Shown in pieces: positions 27,925 to 37,690 of a DNA stretch of 64,000 nt. How positions within the stretch are numbered: the stretch's first letter is position 1; each line of letters opens with the position of its first letter. This DNA comes from Roseivirga sp. E12 (GTDB taxonomy: Bacteria > Bacteroidota > Bacteroidia > Cytophagales > Cyclobacteriaceae). Location of the stretch: contig NZ_JAGFMD010000001.1 of the NCBI RefSeq assembly GCF_017592825.1, positions 744,001 through 808,000 of the forward strand, written 5' to 3'. The notes under the pieces are model-generated. The model did no database searches and was not told the origin of the DNA. It was given only the letters and a program-made list of their open reading frames with translations. The position numbers and the translations under genes were made by a program.

Positions 27925-30321
27925 TTATTCGTAGCGAATAGAGTTTACAGGGTTCATGCTCGCTGTTTTAATAGCGTGATATGCGACCGATATAAAGGCA
28001 ATCACCATTGCTCCCAAGCCAGTCCAGAAAAACACCTTCCACGAAATTCCGTTGGAATAGGCAAAATTCTGTAACCACTTATCCATTAGGTAGTAAGCCA
28101 GTGGCCATCCCAACACATTCGCTACCAAAACAAGTTTTAAGAAGTCTTTCGATAACGTATTCACCAATCCAAACACTTCTGCACCGAGGACTTTTCTTAT
28201 ACCGATTTCCTTTGTCCTACGCTTCATCATAAAGGCAGTTAACCCGAACAACCCAAGACATCCGATTGCAATTGAAAGGAAGGAAAAACTAGCAAAGACT
28301 TTCAAAAATTGATCTTCTGCCTGATAATGGTCGTTTACATCTTCGTCAAGAAAACTAAAGTCAAATGGTACACCTGCGGCAATTTGATTCCATTCATTTT
28401 CGAGCGACTGGAGTGTCTCACTGATACCCTCTGGTGAGACTCTGATACTCATAAAGTTCAGTCGGGTTGTCGCTCTTGAGCTTAAGGAAAATACTGTTGG
28501 GCGTATTTCATTATGCAGCGAGGCAAAATGAAAGTCTTTTACCACTCCTATTACTCTAGCGTCTTTGGTTGACCATTCTGATCCAGTAAATGCCATACCA
28601 CTCAGTTTCTTCCCTACAGGGTCTTCTAGTTTAAAGAAATCGACAGCAGCTTCATTCAAAACATAAGCCTCCATATAGTCCGTTTCAAAATCCCTGTCGA
28701 AGGCGCGTCCTTCAATGATTTCAGCACCAAGCGTCTCGAAAAAATCATGAGAGATGACCACGGTCGGTGCGGAAGTAGAGCTTTCCGCACCATCTGTTCT
28801 ATATCCTCTCCAATTCCCCACTCTAACAGCGGGGTGATTGTTACTTGCTGTAACATTCATGATGGAAGGATTACGAAGTAGTTCTTCTCTTAACAGGTCG
28901 TAATTCTCTGCCACGCTGCCAGCAAGAGGCACAACGACAACCTGTTCAGTATCTATTCCTAAATCGGCATTCCTCAAGAATTTGATTTGATTGAGAATAA
29001 TCAGCGTTGAAGCAATTAGAACAACGGCAATAAAGAATTGAAAGACCACCAGGCTATTTCGAAGGTTGAACCTTCCTCCTCCTCCAGTGAGTGCACTATT
29101 CCTAAGTACAGTGACTGTCTTCATTCTCAACAAAAAGAGGGCTGGAAAACTACCTGCAACTGCCCCAATGGTGACTGCGACAGCAAAAATAGAAAGCCCT
29201 AAAACCAAGTCATCCTGAATCCTAAAATCAAATTCACCACCTGTCAAGTTGTTAAATTGTGGAAGAGCCATTTCTACCAAAATCACAGCGCATATGCATG
29301 AAAGCAATGCGATAATGATCGACTCTGCTTGAAACTGTAGTACTTGGGCAAGTGGCCTCGCACCAAAAACCTTTTTCAAGCCTACTTCCATCCCTCGTTG
29401 AAAGGATGCAGCAATAGAGAGATTGATGTAATTAATACAAGCCAATAAGAGTATTACTACAGCGGTGGCAATAAAAATCAGCACCGTTATACGGTTGCCA
29501 TTCACACCTATCTCACCTGTCAAGTCGGAATCCAAATGAATACTCTTTAATGACTGGATGTAATATTCATAAGGAGTATTAGATTCATAAGTATCGTTCA
29601 GAAAAGTGTTTATTCGAGCCTCTAGGTCACTTGGATCCACCCCTCTCTCTAATTTGAAATAACTATAGTGGCTTGTTCCTGTAAATAATTCTGAAACCCA
29701 TGCTCCATACCAATTGATAGCGGTGGCATTGGGTATAAACATCTCTGCTTCAAAGTGTGTGTTACTCGGCAGATCTTTTACAACAGCCGCGACTTTAAAA
29801 TCAACATCAAGAATGCTCAGCAGTTGATTCATAGGGTCCTCATCACCAAAGTGTCTCTCGGCAGCAGCTTGGGACAAAACAATTGACTGTGGATCATTAA
29901 GGACTCCTTCTAAGCGACCAGCGACTAATTCAAAACTAAAGAGATCGAAGAATGTCGAATCCACTAGCATAATATCTTCCTGAAAAATGCTTTGATCACC
30001 TCTTTCAACACTAGTCGACATATTATCGAATCGTGTCGCCACTTTCATTTCAGGAAAGTTGCTCGCCAAAATAGGCAATAAGGGATAGGTAGTAGTTACC
30101 GAGTAGGTCTTAGCATCACCTCCCTGATTGTAGGCACCCGTAAGTCTATATATAGAGTCAGCATCTTCAAAATGCTCGTCATAACTCAGTTCATGTCTGA
30201 CAAAGAGGACAATCAGCACGCATGCGGCTAAACCCACTGATAGGCCAGCAATGTTGATTGAAGAATAGAGCTTATTCTTCAATAGGTTTCTAAAGGCAAT
30301 TTTAAAGTAGTTTCTGAGCAT
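27925..30321 (-). CDS. FtsX/MacB-type permease, array member 4
   Basis: 798 residues starting MLRNYFKIAFRNLLKNKLYSSINIAGLSVG, 3 bases after member 3. The first coupling motif is unusual, MEVGLKKVFGA (about 307), with Lys-Lys in place of Arg-Lys; the second is canonical, KEIGIRKVLGA (about 699). The midpoint motif is KTVTVLRNS and the C-terminus NPVNSIRYE. The second periplasmic domain contains EIIEGRAFDRDFE and YVLNEAAVDFFKLEDPVGK. The changed first motif may alter contact with an ATPase (inference). Confidence 0.92.
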   Translation of the reverse strand: MLRNYFKIAFRNLLKNKLYSSINIAGLSVGLAACVLIVLFVRHELSYDEHFEDADSIYRLTGAYNQGGDAKTYSVTTTYPLLPILASNFPEMKVATRFDNMSTSVERGDQSIFQEDIMLVDSTFFDLFSFELVAGRLEGVLNDPQSIVLSQAAAERHFGDEDPMNQLLSILDVDFKVAAVVKDLPSNTHFEAEMFIPNATAINWYGAWVSELFTGTSHYSYFKLERGVDPSDLEARINTFLNDTYESNTPYEYYIQSLKSIHLDSDLTGEIGVNGNRITVLIFIATAVVILLLACINYINLSIAASFQRGMEVGLKKVFGARPLAQVLQFQAESIIIALLSCICAVILVEMALPQFNNLTGGEFDFRIQDDLVLGLSIFAVAVTIGAVAGSFPALFLLRMKTVTVLRNSALTGGGGRFNLRNSLVVFQFFIAVVLIASTLIILNQIKFLRNADLGIDTEQVVVVPLAGSVAENYDLLREELLRNPSIMNVTASNNHPAVRVGNWRGYRTDGAESSTSAPTVVISHDFFETLGAEIIEGRAFDRDFETDYMEAYVLNEAAVDFFKLEDPVGKKLSGMAFTGSEWSTKDARVIGVVKDFHFASLHNEIRPTVFSLSSRATTRLNFMSIRVSPEGISETLQSLENEWNQIAAGVPFDFSFLDEDVNDHYQAEDQFLKVFASFSFLSIAIGCLGLFGLTAFMMKRRTKEIGIRKVLGAEVFGLVNTLSKDFLKLVLVANVLGWPLAYYLMDKWLQNFAYSNGISWKVFFWTGLGAMVIAFISVAYHAIKTASMNPVNSIRYE

Positions 30322-30324
30322 GGC

Positions 30325-32727
30325 TTATTCGTTTCTTAATGAGTCTACTGGGTTAGAATTCGCAGCCTTATAGGACTGAATGGAAATAGTGAGCACAGCA
30401 ATGCCAAAGGTGACTATAGCTGGTACCAAGAAAAGGAAAACACCTAAGGATATCTTATTGGCAAAGTTCTCTAGCCAACTGTCGATAAAATAGTATGACA
30501 CCGGTATGGCTACTATGAAGGACAAGACCACCAGCTTCGCAAAGTTCATGTTCAGCATAAGTACAAGGTTGCGAACGGATGCTCCTAATACTTTTCGTAC
30601 ACCGACCTCCTTCATACGCTGCTGGGCAGATAAGTGTGCAAGTCCAAATAGGCCAAGGCACGATATGATAATGGCTATGAGAGACGAGTTGGTAATGATG
30701 GTTTTCCATCTCACCTCCTCTTTATAGTAATCCTGATTGCTCTCTTGCTGGTAGAAGAAGTCTACAGGTTGGTAAGGCTCTATACCTCTCCAAACATTAG
30801 TTATCTCTGCACCTATCTCAGTTGAATAACTCTCCGAATACTTTACCAAAACTTGACTAAACCCTGTATTGCTAATTGCCCCGCTTTCAAGCATAACCGG
30901 CCCCACGCCAGACTTAGCAGATGAGTAAATGAAATCCTGCATTACGCCAACAATTCTATATGCCTTGGTGCCTTCATCACCTCCATCAGTTAAAAGCTCA
31001 CCAATAGGTTCGCCCTCGATTCCAATAGAGCTAAGAAATTTTTCGTTTACTACTACGTTTTGGAGTGTGTCATCACCTCGGACAAACTGATCTGGATGTG
31101 CCTTTAACTTTCGTCCCTTAAGCAGCGGAACATTCATAATGGATAGGAAGGCTGTGTCAATTTCTGAGACTACCACAAACATGTCTTTATCCTCATAGCC
31201 CACGCTTGTTGCAGAACCAAAACCATCGGTAAGTGATACTGAAGTAATATTGGGGTTTTTCAGCAATCCATTAGAAATAATACCTGCGGATGTTTGATTG
31301 TCTCTTAGGTTAATGATTGCTAGGTTCTCATCGTCATACCCTAGATCAGTATCCAAGAGCATTGAAATCTGTTGGTTCATGGCCATAGTACCTATGACCA
31401 AGATTGCAGCAACTGCAAACTGTATGAGTACGAGTCCTTTGGTTACATATTGCTTTCCCTTCAGCTTTACCCTACCTGAAAGGCTCTTAAGAATTGAAAA
31501 TCTACTGATGAAGAATGCCGGATATGTACCCGCCAATGCGGACGATACTAATACCAGCACTAGACAACCAAGTAATAGCATGGGGTCTTGAGTAATGCCA
31601 GAGGAAAAATCCTTATTTGTTAGTCTACCAAAGAAGGGTAGCAATAGTTCGGCAAGAATAAGCCCTACAATAAAAGCGATAAAGGAGGTATAGAAAGCTT
31701 CACCAAGAAACTGCCATGCAAGTTGCTTTCTCCTTGCACCTAAAACTTTTCTGACACCTATTTCCTTAGCACGAGGAATTGATCGAGCAACCGATAGATT
31801 GGCAAAATTGATACATGCCAAAATCAGAATGAAGATTCCAATGCCTGATAAAATGTAAGAGTATGTTGCACTACTACTGTTGATAATACCATCACCTCCG
31901 CTGGCATTTTCACTTAGATGTATAGCTGTTAATGGCTGTAAAATACTCTCAACGCTTCGGACAAACTCTTGGCTCTCATCTGGATTGAGAGCAAGCCTCA
32001 CTTCTGTCAGCTTTTCTTTTACATCTAAAGGGTCAGCACCTTCCTTCAGCAATAGTATGGAGGTATAACCTATGTTATTCCAGGTCCTGCTTGTGTAAAG
32101 ATCATTTTTGATTTCATATTTCTTCCAAGAGAAATAGATTTTACTTGTTAATGAAGAATTGGATGGGAAGTCCTCAACAACCGCATCGATGTAAAACTCT
32201 TCAATTTTTCCTTCGAGCTTAATTGTAAGAGCCTCTCCTGCTACATCGACTCTATTGAAATACTTAATGGCTATTTCCTCAGTGATTACAATAGAATTCA
32301 AGTCTTGAAGTACATTGTTAAGTGTACCGGAGAGCACTTCGTAATCGAAAATTTTAAAGTTCTGTGGATCCGTGAAGATGGCCTTGTATTGGTTGATAAA
32401 CTCATCTCCTTTTTTAATAATCAAAGAAGTGTTTTGATATCGGGTAAAAGTCTCAACTTCAGGAATACGATCGGCATATTCTTTTGCCTCAATGGCATTT
32501 GTAGCCGTCATTTCTTGGACACTTCCGAACCAGTCAATCTTCGAATTGACTCGATAGATTCTGTCTGCCTTTGATTGAAAACTATCGAATGTCAACTCGT
32601 CTTTCACGTAAAGGAAAATGAGCATACAACATCCAATACCCACGGCTAGGCCAGTGATATTAATAAAGGAGTAACCTTTATGCCTTGCTAGGTTTCTAAG
32701 TGCTATGGTTATATAGTTCTTTATCAT
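30325..32727 (-). CDS. FtsX/MacB-type permease, array member 3
   Basis: 800 residues from ATG 32727 (MIKNYITIALRNLARHKGYSFIN); an extension to 32796 would run into the end of member 2 and has no family similarity. It is 10 bases after member 2. Coupling motifs are KEIGVRKVLGA (about 317) and KEVGVRKVLGA (about 702), midpoint motif SILKSLSGR, C-terminus NPVDSLRNE. The N-terminal block RHKGYSFINITGLA with YVKDELTFDSF links it to the solitary permease at 12246-14678, its closest relative in the window. Confidence 0.92.
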   Translation of the reverse strand: MIKNYITIALRNLARHKGYSFINITGLAVGIGCCMLIFLYVKDELTFDSFQSKADRIYRVNSKIDWFGSVQEMTATNAIEAKEYADRIPEVETFTRYQNTSLIIKKGDEFINQYKAIFTDPQNFKIFDYEVLSGTLNNVLQDLNSIVITEEIAIKYFNRVDVAGEALTIKLEGKIEEFYIDAVVEDFPSNSSLTSKIYFSWKKYEIKNDLYTSRTWNNIGYTSILLLKEGADPLDVKEKLTEVRLALNPDESQEFVRSVESILQPLTAIHLSENASGGDGIINSSSATYSYILSGIGIFILILACINFANLSVARSIPRAKEIGVRKVLGARRKQLAWQFLGEAFYTSFIAFIVGLILAELLLPFFGRLTNKDFSSGITQDPMLLLGCLVLVLVSSALAGTYPAFFISRFSILKSLSGRVKLKGKQYVTKGLVLIQFAVAAILVIGTMAMNQQISMLLDTDLGYDDENLAIINLRDNQTSAGIISNGLLKNPNITSVSLTDGFGSATSVGYEDKDMFVVVSEIDTAFLSIMNVPLLKGRKLKAHPDQFVRGDDTLQNVVVNEKFLSSIGIEGEPIGELLTDGGDEGTKAYRIVGVMQDFIYSSAKSGVGPVMLESGAISNTGFSQVLVKYSESYSTEIGAEITNVWRGIEPYQPVDFFYQQESNQDYYKEEVRWKTIITNSSLIAIIISCLGLFGLAHLSAQQRMKEVGVRKVLGASVRNLVLMLNMNFAKLVVLSFIVAIPVSYYFIDSWLENFANKISLGVFLFLVPAIVTFGIAVLTISIQSYKAANSNPVDSLRNE

Positions 32728-32737
32728 AGTGACAGAC

Positions 32738-35104
32738 TTATTCGTTGCGAAGTACGTTAGCAGGATTCTTTTGTGTATTGAAGTAGCTATGCACACCCAA
32801 AATCACCACAGAAAGAAGTAGAACTGAGCCTACCGCTATGGCGAAATATGGCACCACGCTATCAATTCTATAAGGAAAGGATACCAACCACTTATTAATC
32901 AATAAATAGGATGTAGGAACCGAAATGAGGAGAGCCAACACAATCAACAAAGTGAACTTCTTATTCAATACCCTGATCAGATTGAGGTAACTAGCACCGA
33001 GCACCTTACGGATACTCATTTCTTTCTCTCTTAATTGATTCTCGAATGTAGATAGTGCGAATAGACCTAGGAATGCGACAACCATTAGCAAGCCTGTAAG
33101 AAGATCGAAAATGTTAACTAAGCTTTCCTCGCGACCATAAGAGTCAGCGAAGTAATCCTCCACTTCTTCCAACTCGAAATCACCATTAGTGGCAAAGCTC
33201 TCCCAGACATTCTGCAGTTGAAGCTCCACCGCAGCTCTATCGCCTTCTCTGAACTTTACCTGTAGGTTTCTAATTTGGTCCATTTGATTATCTATCAGGA
33301 TTGGGCCAATCTCAGATTTACCAGACATATAGTGAAAGTCCTTCGCAACACCCTGAACAATTTTACCGTCAATTAGCTCTCGCCCAACTGGGTTCCCCTC
33401 CCAACCTAGGAGTTTTAATGCTGCTTCATTGATAATTACAGCAGTTGAGAGTTGAGAATCTGTCAAGCCATCAAAGCCTGATCCATAGACAAACTCTAGT
33501 CCGAAAAGATCGTTGAAATCACGATCAGCAGCGCCATAGAAACAGGTTAAATTGAGCTTTTCTTCTCCCTCTCCAATCTCAAAATTTATGATTGAATTTA
33601 GTCTTGGTAATGGAGATCCGCTGACACCCTCTATTTGGGGAATCCGTCCAACCTCAGTCTTAAACTCAAGGTACTTTTCAAACATACCTGCCTTTGTCAG
33701 GTCAATGCCAATGATGTTTTCTTCGTTATAGCCTAAATCCATATTGACCAGGTATTGAGCTTGTCCCCTGATAATTAGAGCACTTGATAACAAACCTGCA
33801 CATATTAAAAACTGAAGAACAATCAGCGCTTTGCGAAATATTGCCTTCGAAGACTTAGGACTAGAACCTCTTAATACTGATGACAGGCTAAATGCAGAAA
33901 CAGTCAATGCTGGATACAAACCTGAAATCAAAACTACTAGAGACAATAGTGCTATTGGAATCCACAACACTTGAATGTTATTCACAAAATCCAATGCAAG
34001 AGACTTGTCTAGAATACTGTTGATACCTGGAAGGGTGACTTCTACAGATACAATGGCAATAATTAAGGCTAAGAGTGCCAAGAACAGGGTTTCTCCCATC
34101 TGGAAGAGGACCAACCTAGTTTTAGTAGCTCCGATAATCTTTCTTACAGCTACATCTTTAGAACGTGCAAATGACCTTGCTGTAGTAAGGTTAATGTAAT
34201 TGAAACAGGCAACTAGAAGTAACAGTCCTCCGATAAGTGAGAAGATATAAACATACTTCATCTGACCGCCAAACATTGCATTCGATGAACTCCTCATGGT
34301 TTCATTGTCCATGTAGAGATCAGTGAATTTCGTGTAATTATACTCGCCTGGGGAATCAGTGCTATCTTTGGTCGCTAAGACACGTTTTGTATCATCTAAG
34401 AGCTTGGCTGCCGTATAGTCAGATCTTGTAAGTATATAATTCAGACCCGTACCAGTACTCCATTTGTCAACATAAAAATCATAAGGCGCCACCTTCATAT
34501 TAATTAAGGCTAAAAACTCGAATTGCAGATGCGAGTTAGATGGAATTGGCTTTAGAACTCCTGAGATTCTGAAAGTCCCCATGTTTATGATTTCAATAAA
34601 CTCACCTACCGGATTTAACCCTGGAAAGTGTTTCTGGGCAATCTCCGATGAAATGATCAAATCATCTGGCGTAGCCAGAGCAGTTTCAACGTTACCATAC
34701 TTCAATTCGAAGTCAAAAACATTGAAAAGGTTGGGTTGTGTGTAATAAAAACCATCAGACTTAAAGTCTTCGTCCTTGAATTTATAGTTGATGGTTTGAG
34801 CCAGACTGATGTTGACCGCATCGATGACACCCGGAAGATCTTCCGTCATGGCCTCTCCCAACTTTACAGGAGGAAAAAGATTGAAACTATTAGACTCACC
34901 AAAGCTCATTGTAATCTTTGGCATGTAAATGTTCTCCGCATTGGTGTGCCATTTGTCATGCGTCAGCTCATCGTGGACATAAAGAGAAGTGACCAGAAAA
35001 CAGTACATACCAAGTGAAAGACCAATGATATTAACCACTGCAAAAAAGCGCTCTCTTTTGAGGCTTTTCATTCCTGACTTTAAGAATCGGATAATGTTGT
35101 TCAT
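32738..35104 (-). CDS. FtsX/MacB-type permease, array member 2 (most divergent)
   Basis: 788 residues starting MNNIIRFLKSGMKSLKRERFFAVVNI, 20 bases after member 1. Both coupling motifs differ from the siblings: KDVAVRKIIGA (about 313) and KEMSIRKVLGA (about 691), losing the usual Gly before Val/Ile-Arg-Lys. The midpoint motif is SLSSVLRGS and the C-terminus NPANVLRNE. The first periplasmic domain lacks the usual LxSIHL segment, having FTDLYMDNETM. It is intact and, like the others, has no nucleotide-binding domain. Confidence 0.92.
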   Translation of the reverse strand: MNNIIRFLKSGMKSLKRERFFAVVNIIGLSLGMYCFLVTSLYVHDELTHDKWHTNAENIYMPKITMSFGESNSFNLFPPVKLGEAMTEDLPGVIDAVNISLAQTINYKFKDEDFKSDGFYYTQPNLFNVFDFELKYGNVETALATPDDLIISSEIAQKHFPGLNPVGEFIEIINMGTFRISGVLKPIPSNSHLQFEFLALINMKVAPYDFYVDKWSTGTGLNYILTRSDYTAAKLLDDTKRVLATKDSTDSPGEYNYTKFTDLYMDNETMRSSSNAMFGGQMKYVYIFSLIGGLLLLVACFNYINLTTARSFARSKDVAVRKIIGATKTRLVLFQMGETLFLALLALIIAIVSVEVTLPGINSILDKSLALDFVNNIQVLWIPIALLSLVVLISGLYPALTVSAFSLSSVLRGSSPKSSKAIFRKALIVLQFLICAGLLSSALIIRGQAQYLVNMDLGYNEENIIGIDLTKAGMFEKYLEFKTEVGRIPQIEGVSGSPLPRLNSIINFEIGEGEEKLNLTCFYGAADRDFNDLFGLEFVYGSGFDGLTDSQLSTAVIINEAALKLLGWEGNPVGRELIDGKIVQGVAKDFHYMSGKSEIGPILIDNQMDQIRNLQVKFREGDRAAVELQLQNVWESFATNGDFELEEVEDYFADSYGREESLVNIFDLLTGLLMVVAFLGLFALSTFENQLREKEMSIRKVLGASYLNLIRVLNKKFTLLIVLALLISVPTSYLLINKWLVSFPYRIDSVVPYFAIAVGSVLLLSVVILGVHSYFNTQKNPANVLRNE

Positions 35105-35124
35105 GATATTTTGGGTTATTGGAC

Positions 35125-37494
35125 TTATTCTGTCCTAAGTGAGTTGATTGGATTTGATTTAGCAGACTTGTAAGATTGGAACATCAAAATACCCCATACC
35201 ACAACCATTAGGGCTATTAATGGCACAATCAAAAGCGCTGCATCAATAGTAATATGATAGGCAAAATCAGAAAGCCATTCAGACATAAACTGATATACTG
35301 CCGGAATTACTAACAAGGCAACAAGTGCAATTAACTTAGTCACTCCACTGTTGAGCACCCATACAATTTGAGAGATACTAGCTCCCAAAACTTTGCGAAT
35401 TCCAATTTCTTTCACCCTTTGCTCTGCCAAAAAGATCGACAAACCGAATATACCTAGACCGGCAACGAATATGGCCAGCATGCTGAATGCTGAAAATACA
35501 TCCGATAGCTTTTTCTCTTTTGAGTATTTCTCAGCGAATTGATCATCCAAGAACTCATACTCAAAAGGATAATCAGTCGAGAATCTCTCAAATACTGATT
35601 CAATATGTTCTAAGGCAGGTTTGATCCCCTGGCCACTTAATTTCACATATGCATATTCGAAACCATCCAATTGAGCTCTGAGCATAAGAGGTTTGATCTC
35701 ATCTTTAGCTGAACCGTAGATAAAGTCTTTAGCAACACCGGTCACCTTACGCGACATTAGACTGTGCTCCATCGGGTTATCCCAACCAAATTGATCTACA
35801 GCGGTTTGATTGATGATTTGTGACTTACCACGTGCAGACTCCTCCACTTGATTAAAGGAAAGCCCTTGCGCCATCTTTATACCTAATGTTTCAACAAAAT
35901 TTGGCTCAACAGACATGTAAGAGACTGCTTGATCGTCTTCAAAACCATCAACATCGAGAAAGAAAGTAGATACACCTTCGAAGACCGAAAATGAAACTCC
36001 TGAAACAGAATTAATGGAAGCATTCTTTAATAAGTCGTCTTTGAATACTTTGTAACTCTTTTGAATGCCTTGCCCCTTCAGTGGTATACCAACTACTTGG
36101 TCTTTCGTTAAACCAAAATTAATGTTTTGCATATAGTTAAACTGGGAGTATACTATAGTGGTAACACCTAATAGCCCAAGACAGATGAATATCTGAAAGC
36201 CCACCAATACCTTTCTAAAAAAGCCTCCCTGTCTACCTTGGGTAACATTTCCACTAAGAATTTGAATTGGGTTAAACTTTGAAAGATATAGCGCTGGATA
36301 GATGCCTGCCATGAAACCAACTAGCACAATAAAGCCCACTAGCAATAGATAAGTATTCGGAGAATCATAAGCTATGAACAGCTCCTTGTCTACAAATGAG
36401 TTTAATGTTGGCAATGACAATTCGGCAAGACAGATAGCCAATACAAGTGAAATAGTTGTAACAACCATCGACTCCACAAAGAATTGTCTCGCAATCTGAA
36501 AGCGATGCCCACCAACGGTTTTTCTAATACCAACTTCTTTCGCTCTTTTTGAATGCCTGGCTGTCGCCATGTTCATATAATTGATAATGGCAATACCTAA
36601 AATGACTAAGGCGATGATCATATACATCTGAGCATTTGACTTCTCACCCTTCTTGCCGAAGTATCCTCCAAAAAGCTCAGACAGGTATATATCCGTTATT
36701 GGAATAAGTTTGATTCTGTCATTAGGTCTATGTGGGTTTATGGCAATCTCCATTTTGGAGATAGCAGCATCCAAATCAGTCGAGGAATCCAACTTGATGT
36801 ATAATGGGAAAGCGGATACTGTTCCCCAATTCATAACCGTCTTAGAGGAGCTATACTTCAAAAGGTCTTTCATGTCTTTATCAGCATTTTCAAATCTCGT
36901 CAGGTAGTCAAAGTCGAAGTGTGTATTATCAGGCAAGTCTTCAAACACAGCGGTGATTGACATTTTACCAAAGTCTATGATATCAAGCTCTTTGGCAACA
37001 GCTCCCTGAACTGATCCAAACAAGCGAATCGCTTCAGACTCAGAGATGATTATATCACTAATGTCTGACATCGGCTCATTAGCATCCCCAGCAATTATCG
37101 AAACTGAAAATAGATCGATGGAAGAAGCATCGGTGTAGTAGAACTTCGAAATATTGTACTTCCCTCCGTTCGCAAGCTTAACAACGCAATCTCCCATTTG
37201 ACCAAAGCGAGAGAAATCAACTACTTCTGGCACGGACTCTTTCAACAAGGGTCCCATCGGAGCCATAGTCTGAGGCGAGTACCCTCGATTAGAACTAACA
37301 GTGTCGTCTATATATACCTGGTAGATTAATTCCTTGTCCTGATGATATTCATCATGGCTAAATTCTTTTTGAACGAATAGTGTCAACATGATAAAGCAGC
37401 ACATCCCGATTGATAACCCAAGGATGTTGATAGCGCTATAAGCCCTATTCTTCAGCAGAAACCGGTAAGCTATTTTCAAGTAGTTCTTAATCAT
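35125..37494 (-). CDS. FtsX/MacB-type permease, array member 1 (first)
   Basis: 789 residues, the promoter-proximal gene. The family is the FtsX/MacB permease superfamily: each protein has two fused units, each made of one helix, a periplasmic MacB-PCD domain and three helices. Members elsewhere work as mechanotransmission machines driven by a separate cytosolic ATPase. Here the first coupling motif is KEVGIRKTVGG (about 316) and the second KEIGIRKVLGA (about 694); midpoint motif NPIQILSGN, C-terminus NPINSLRTE. The ATG is about 14 bases downstream of the start predicted from the sigma-54 promoter at 37520-37534. Substrate and ATPase are unknown. Confidence 0.93.
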   Translation of the reverse strand: MIKNYLKIAYRFLLKNRAYSAINILGLSIGMCCFIMLTLFVQKEFSHDEYHQDKELIYQVYIDDTVSSNRGYSPQTMAPMGPLLKESVPEVVDFSRFGQMGDCVVKLANGGKYNISKFYYTDASSIDLFSVSIIAGDANEPMSDISDIIISESEAIRLFGSVQGAVAKELDIIDFGKMSITAVFEDLPDNTHFDFDYLTRFENADKDMKDLLKYSSSKTVMNWGTVSAFPLYIKLDSSTDLDAAISKMEIAINPHRPNDRIKLIPITDIYLSELFGGYFGKKGEKSNAQMYMIIALVILGIAIINYMNMATARHSKRAKEVGIRKTVGGHRFQIARQFFVESMVVTTISLVLAICLAELSLPTLNSFVDKELFIAYDSPNTYLLLVGFIVLVGFMAGIYPALYLSKFNPIQILSGNVTQGRQGGFFRKVLVGFQIFICLGLLGVTTIVYSQFNYMQNINFGLTKDQVVGIPLKGQGIQKSYKVFKDDLLKNASINSVSGVSFSVFEGVSTFFLDVDGFEDDQAVSYMSVEPNFVETLGIKMAQGLSFNQVEESARGKSQIINQTAVDQFGWDNPMEHSLMSRKVTGVAKDFIYGSAKDEIKPLMLRAQLDGFEYAYVKLSGQGIKPALEHIESVFERFSTDYPFEYEFLDDQFAEKYSKEKKLSDVFSAFSMLAIFVAGLGIFGLSIFLAEQRVKEIGIRKVLGASISQIVWVLNSGVTKLIALVALLVIPAVYQFMSEWLSDFAYHITIDAALLIVPLIALMVVVWGILMFQSYKSAKSNPINSLRTE

Positions 37495-37519
37495 TGCGAT
37501 TTATTTTGGCAATTCTATC

Positions 37520-37534
37520 CCAAGCACCGTACCA
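37520..37534 (-). promoter_or_regulatory. Sigma-54 (-24/-12) promoter of the permease operon
   Basis: On the minus strand TGGTAC-GGTGC-TTGG has the exact spacing of the sigma-54 consensus TGGCAC-N5-TTGC, with the T at the permitted Y position and one mismatch (final G for C). The predicted start is near 37508, about 14 bases before the ATG of member 1. The adjacent divergent gene encodes an NtrC-type activator, which fits. Confidence 0.65.
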
Positions 37535-37545
37535 AAGTTTACTTG

Positions 37546-37574
37546 TTGATTATCAGTTATTTAGTGATAATCAA
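37546..37574. promoter_or_regulatory. Perfect 10-bp inverted repeat, candidate activator-binding site
   Basis: TTGATTATCA (37546-37555) and TGATAATCAA (37565-37574) form perfect inverted arms separated by 9 bases, centred about 52 bases upstream of the predicted sigma-54 start and in the intergenic region shared with the NtrC-type regulator. Likely an enhancer-type or autoregulatory site (inference). Confidence 0.5.
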
Positions 37575-37606
37575 TATTACAATACTATCCGCTCACGAAC
37601 TTTGAT

Positions 37607-37620
37607 GTCCGCTGGCGGAC
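37607..37620. promoter_or_regulatory. GTCCGC-TG-GCGGAC palindrome
   Basis: A perfect 6-bp inverted repeat with a 2-base centre, GC-rich in an AT-rich spacer, centred about 105 bases upstream of the predicted sigma-54 start, a distance typical of NtrC-family upstream activating sites. It could alternatively serve the divergent regulator gene. Confidence 0.4.
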
Positions 37621-37690
37621 GGCTGGATTTGTTTGTATATTATCAACGGATTTCCTTTGTTAGAAACCTTAGGTCAAATACTCAAACCAT

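Noticed and set aside
37546-37574. Reading the inverted repeat as a transcription terminator
   Set aside because: It lies between two divergent starts, is AT-rich and lacks a U-tract; an activator site is more likely.
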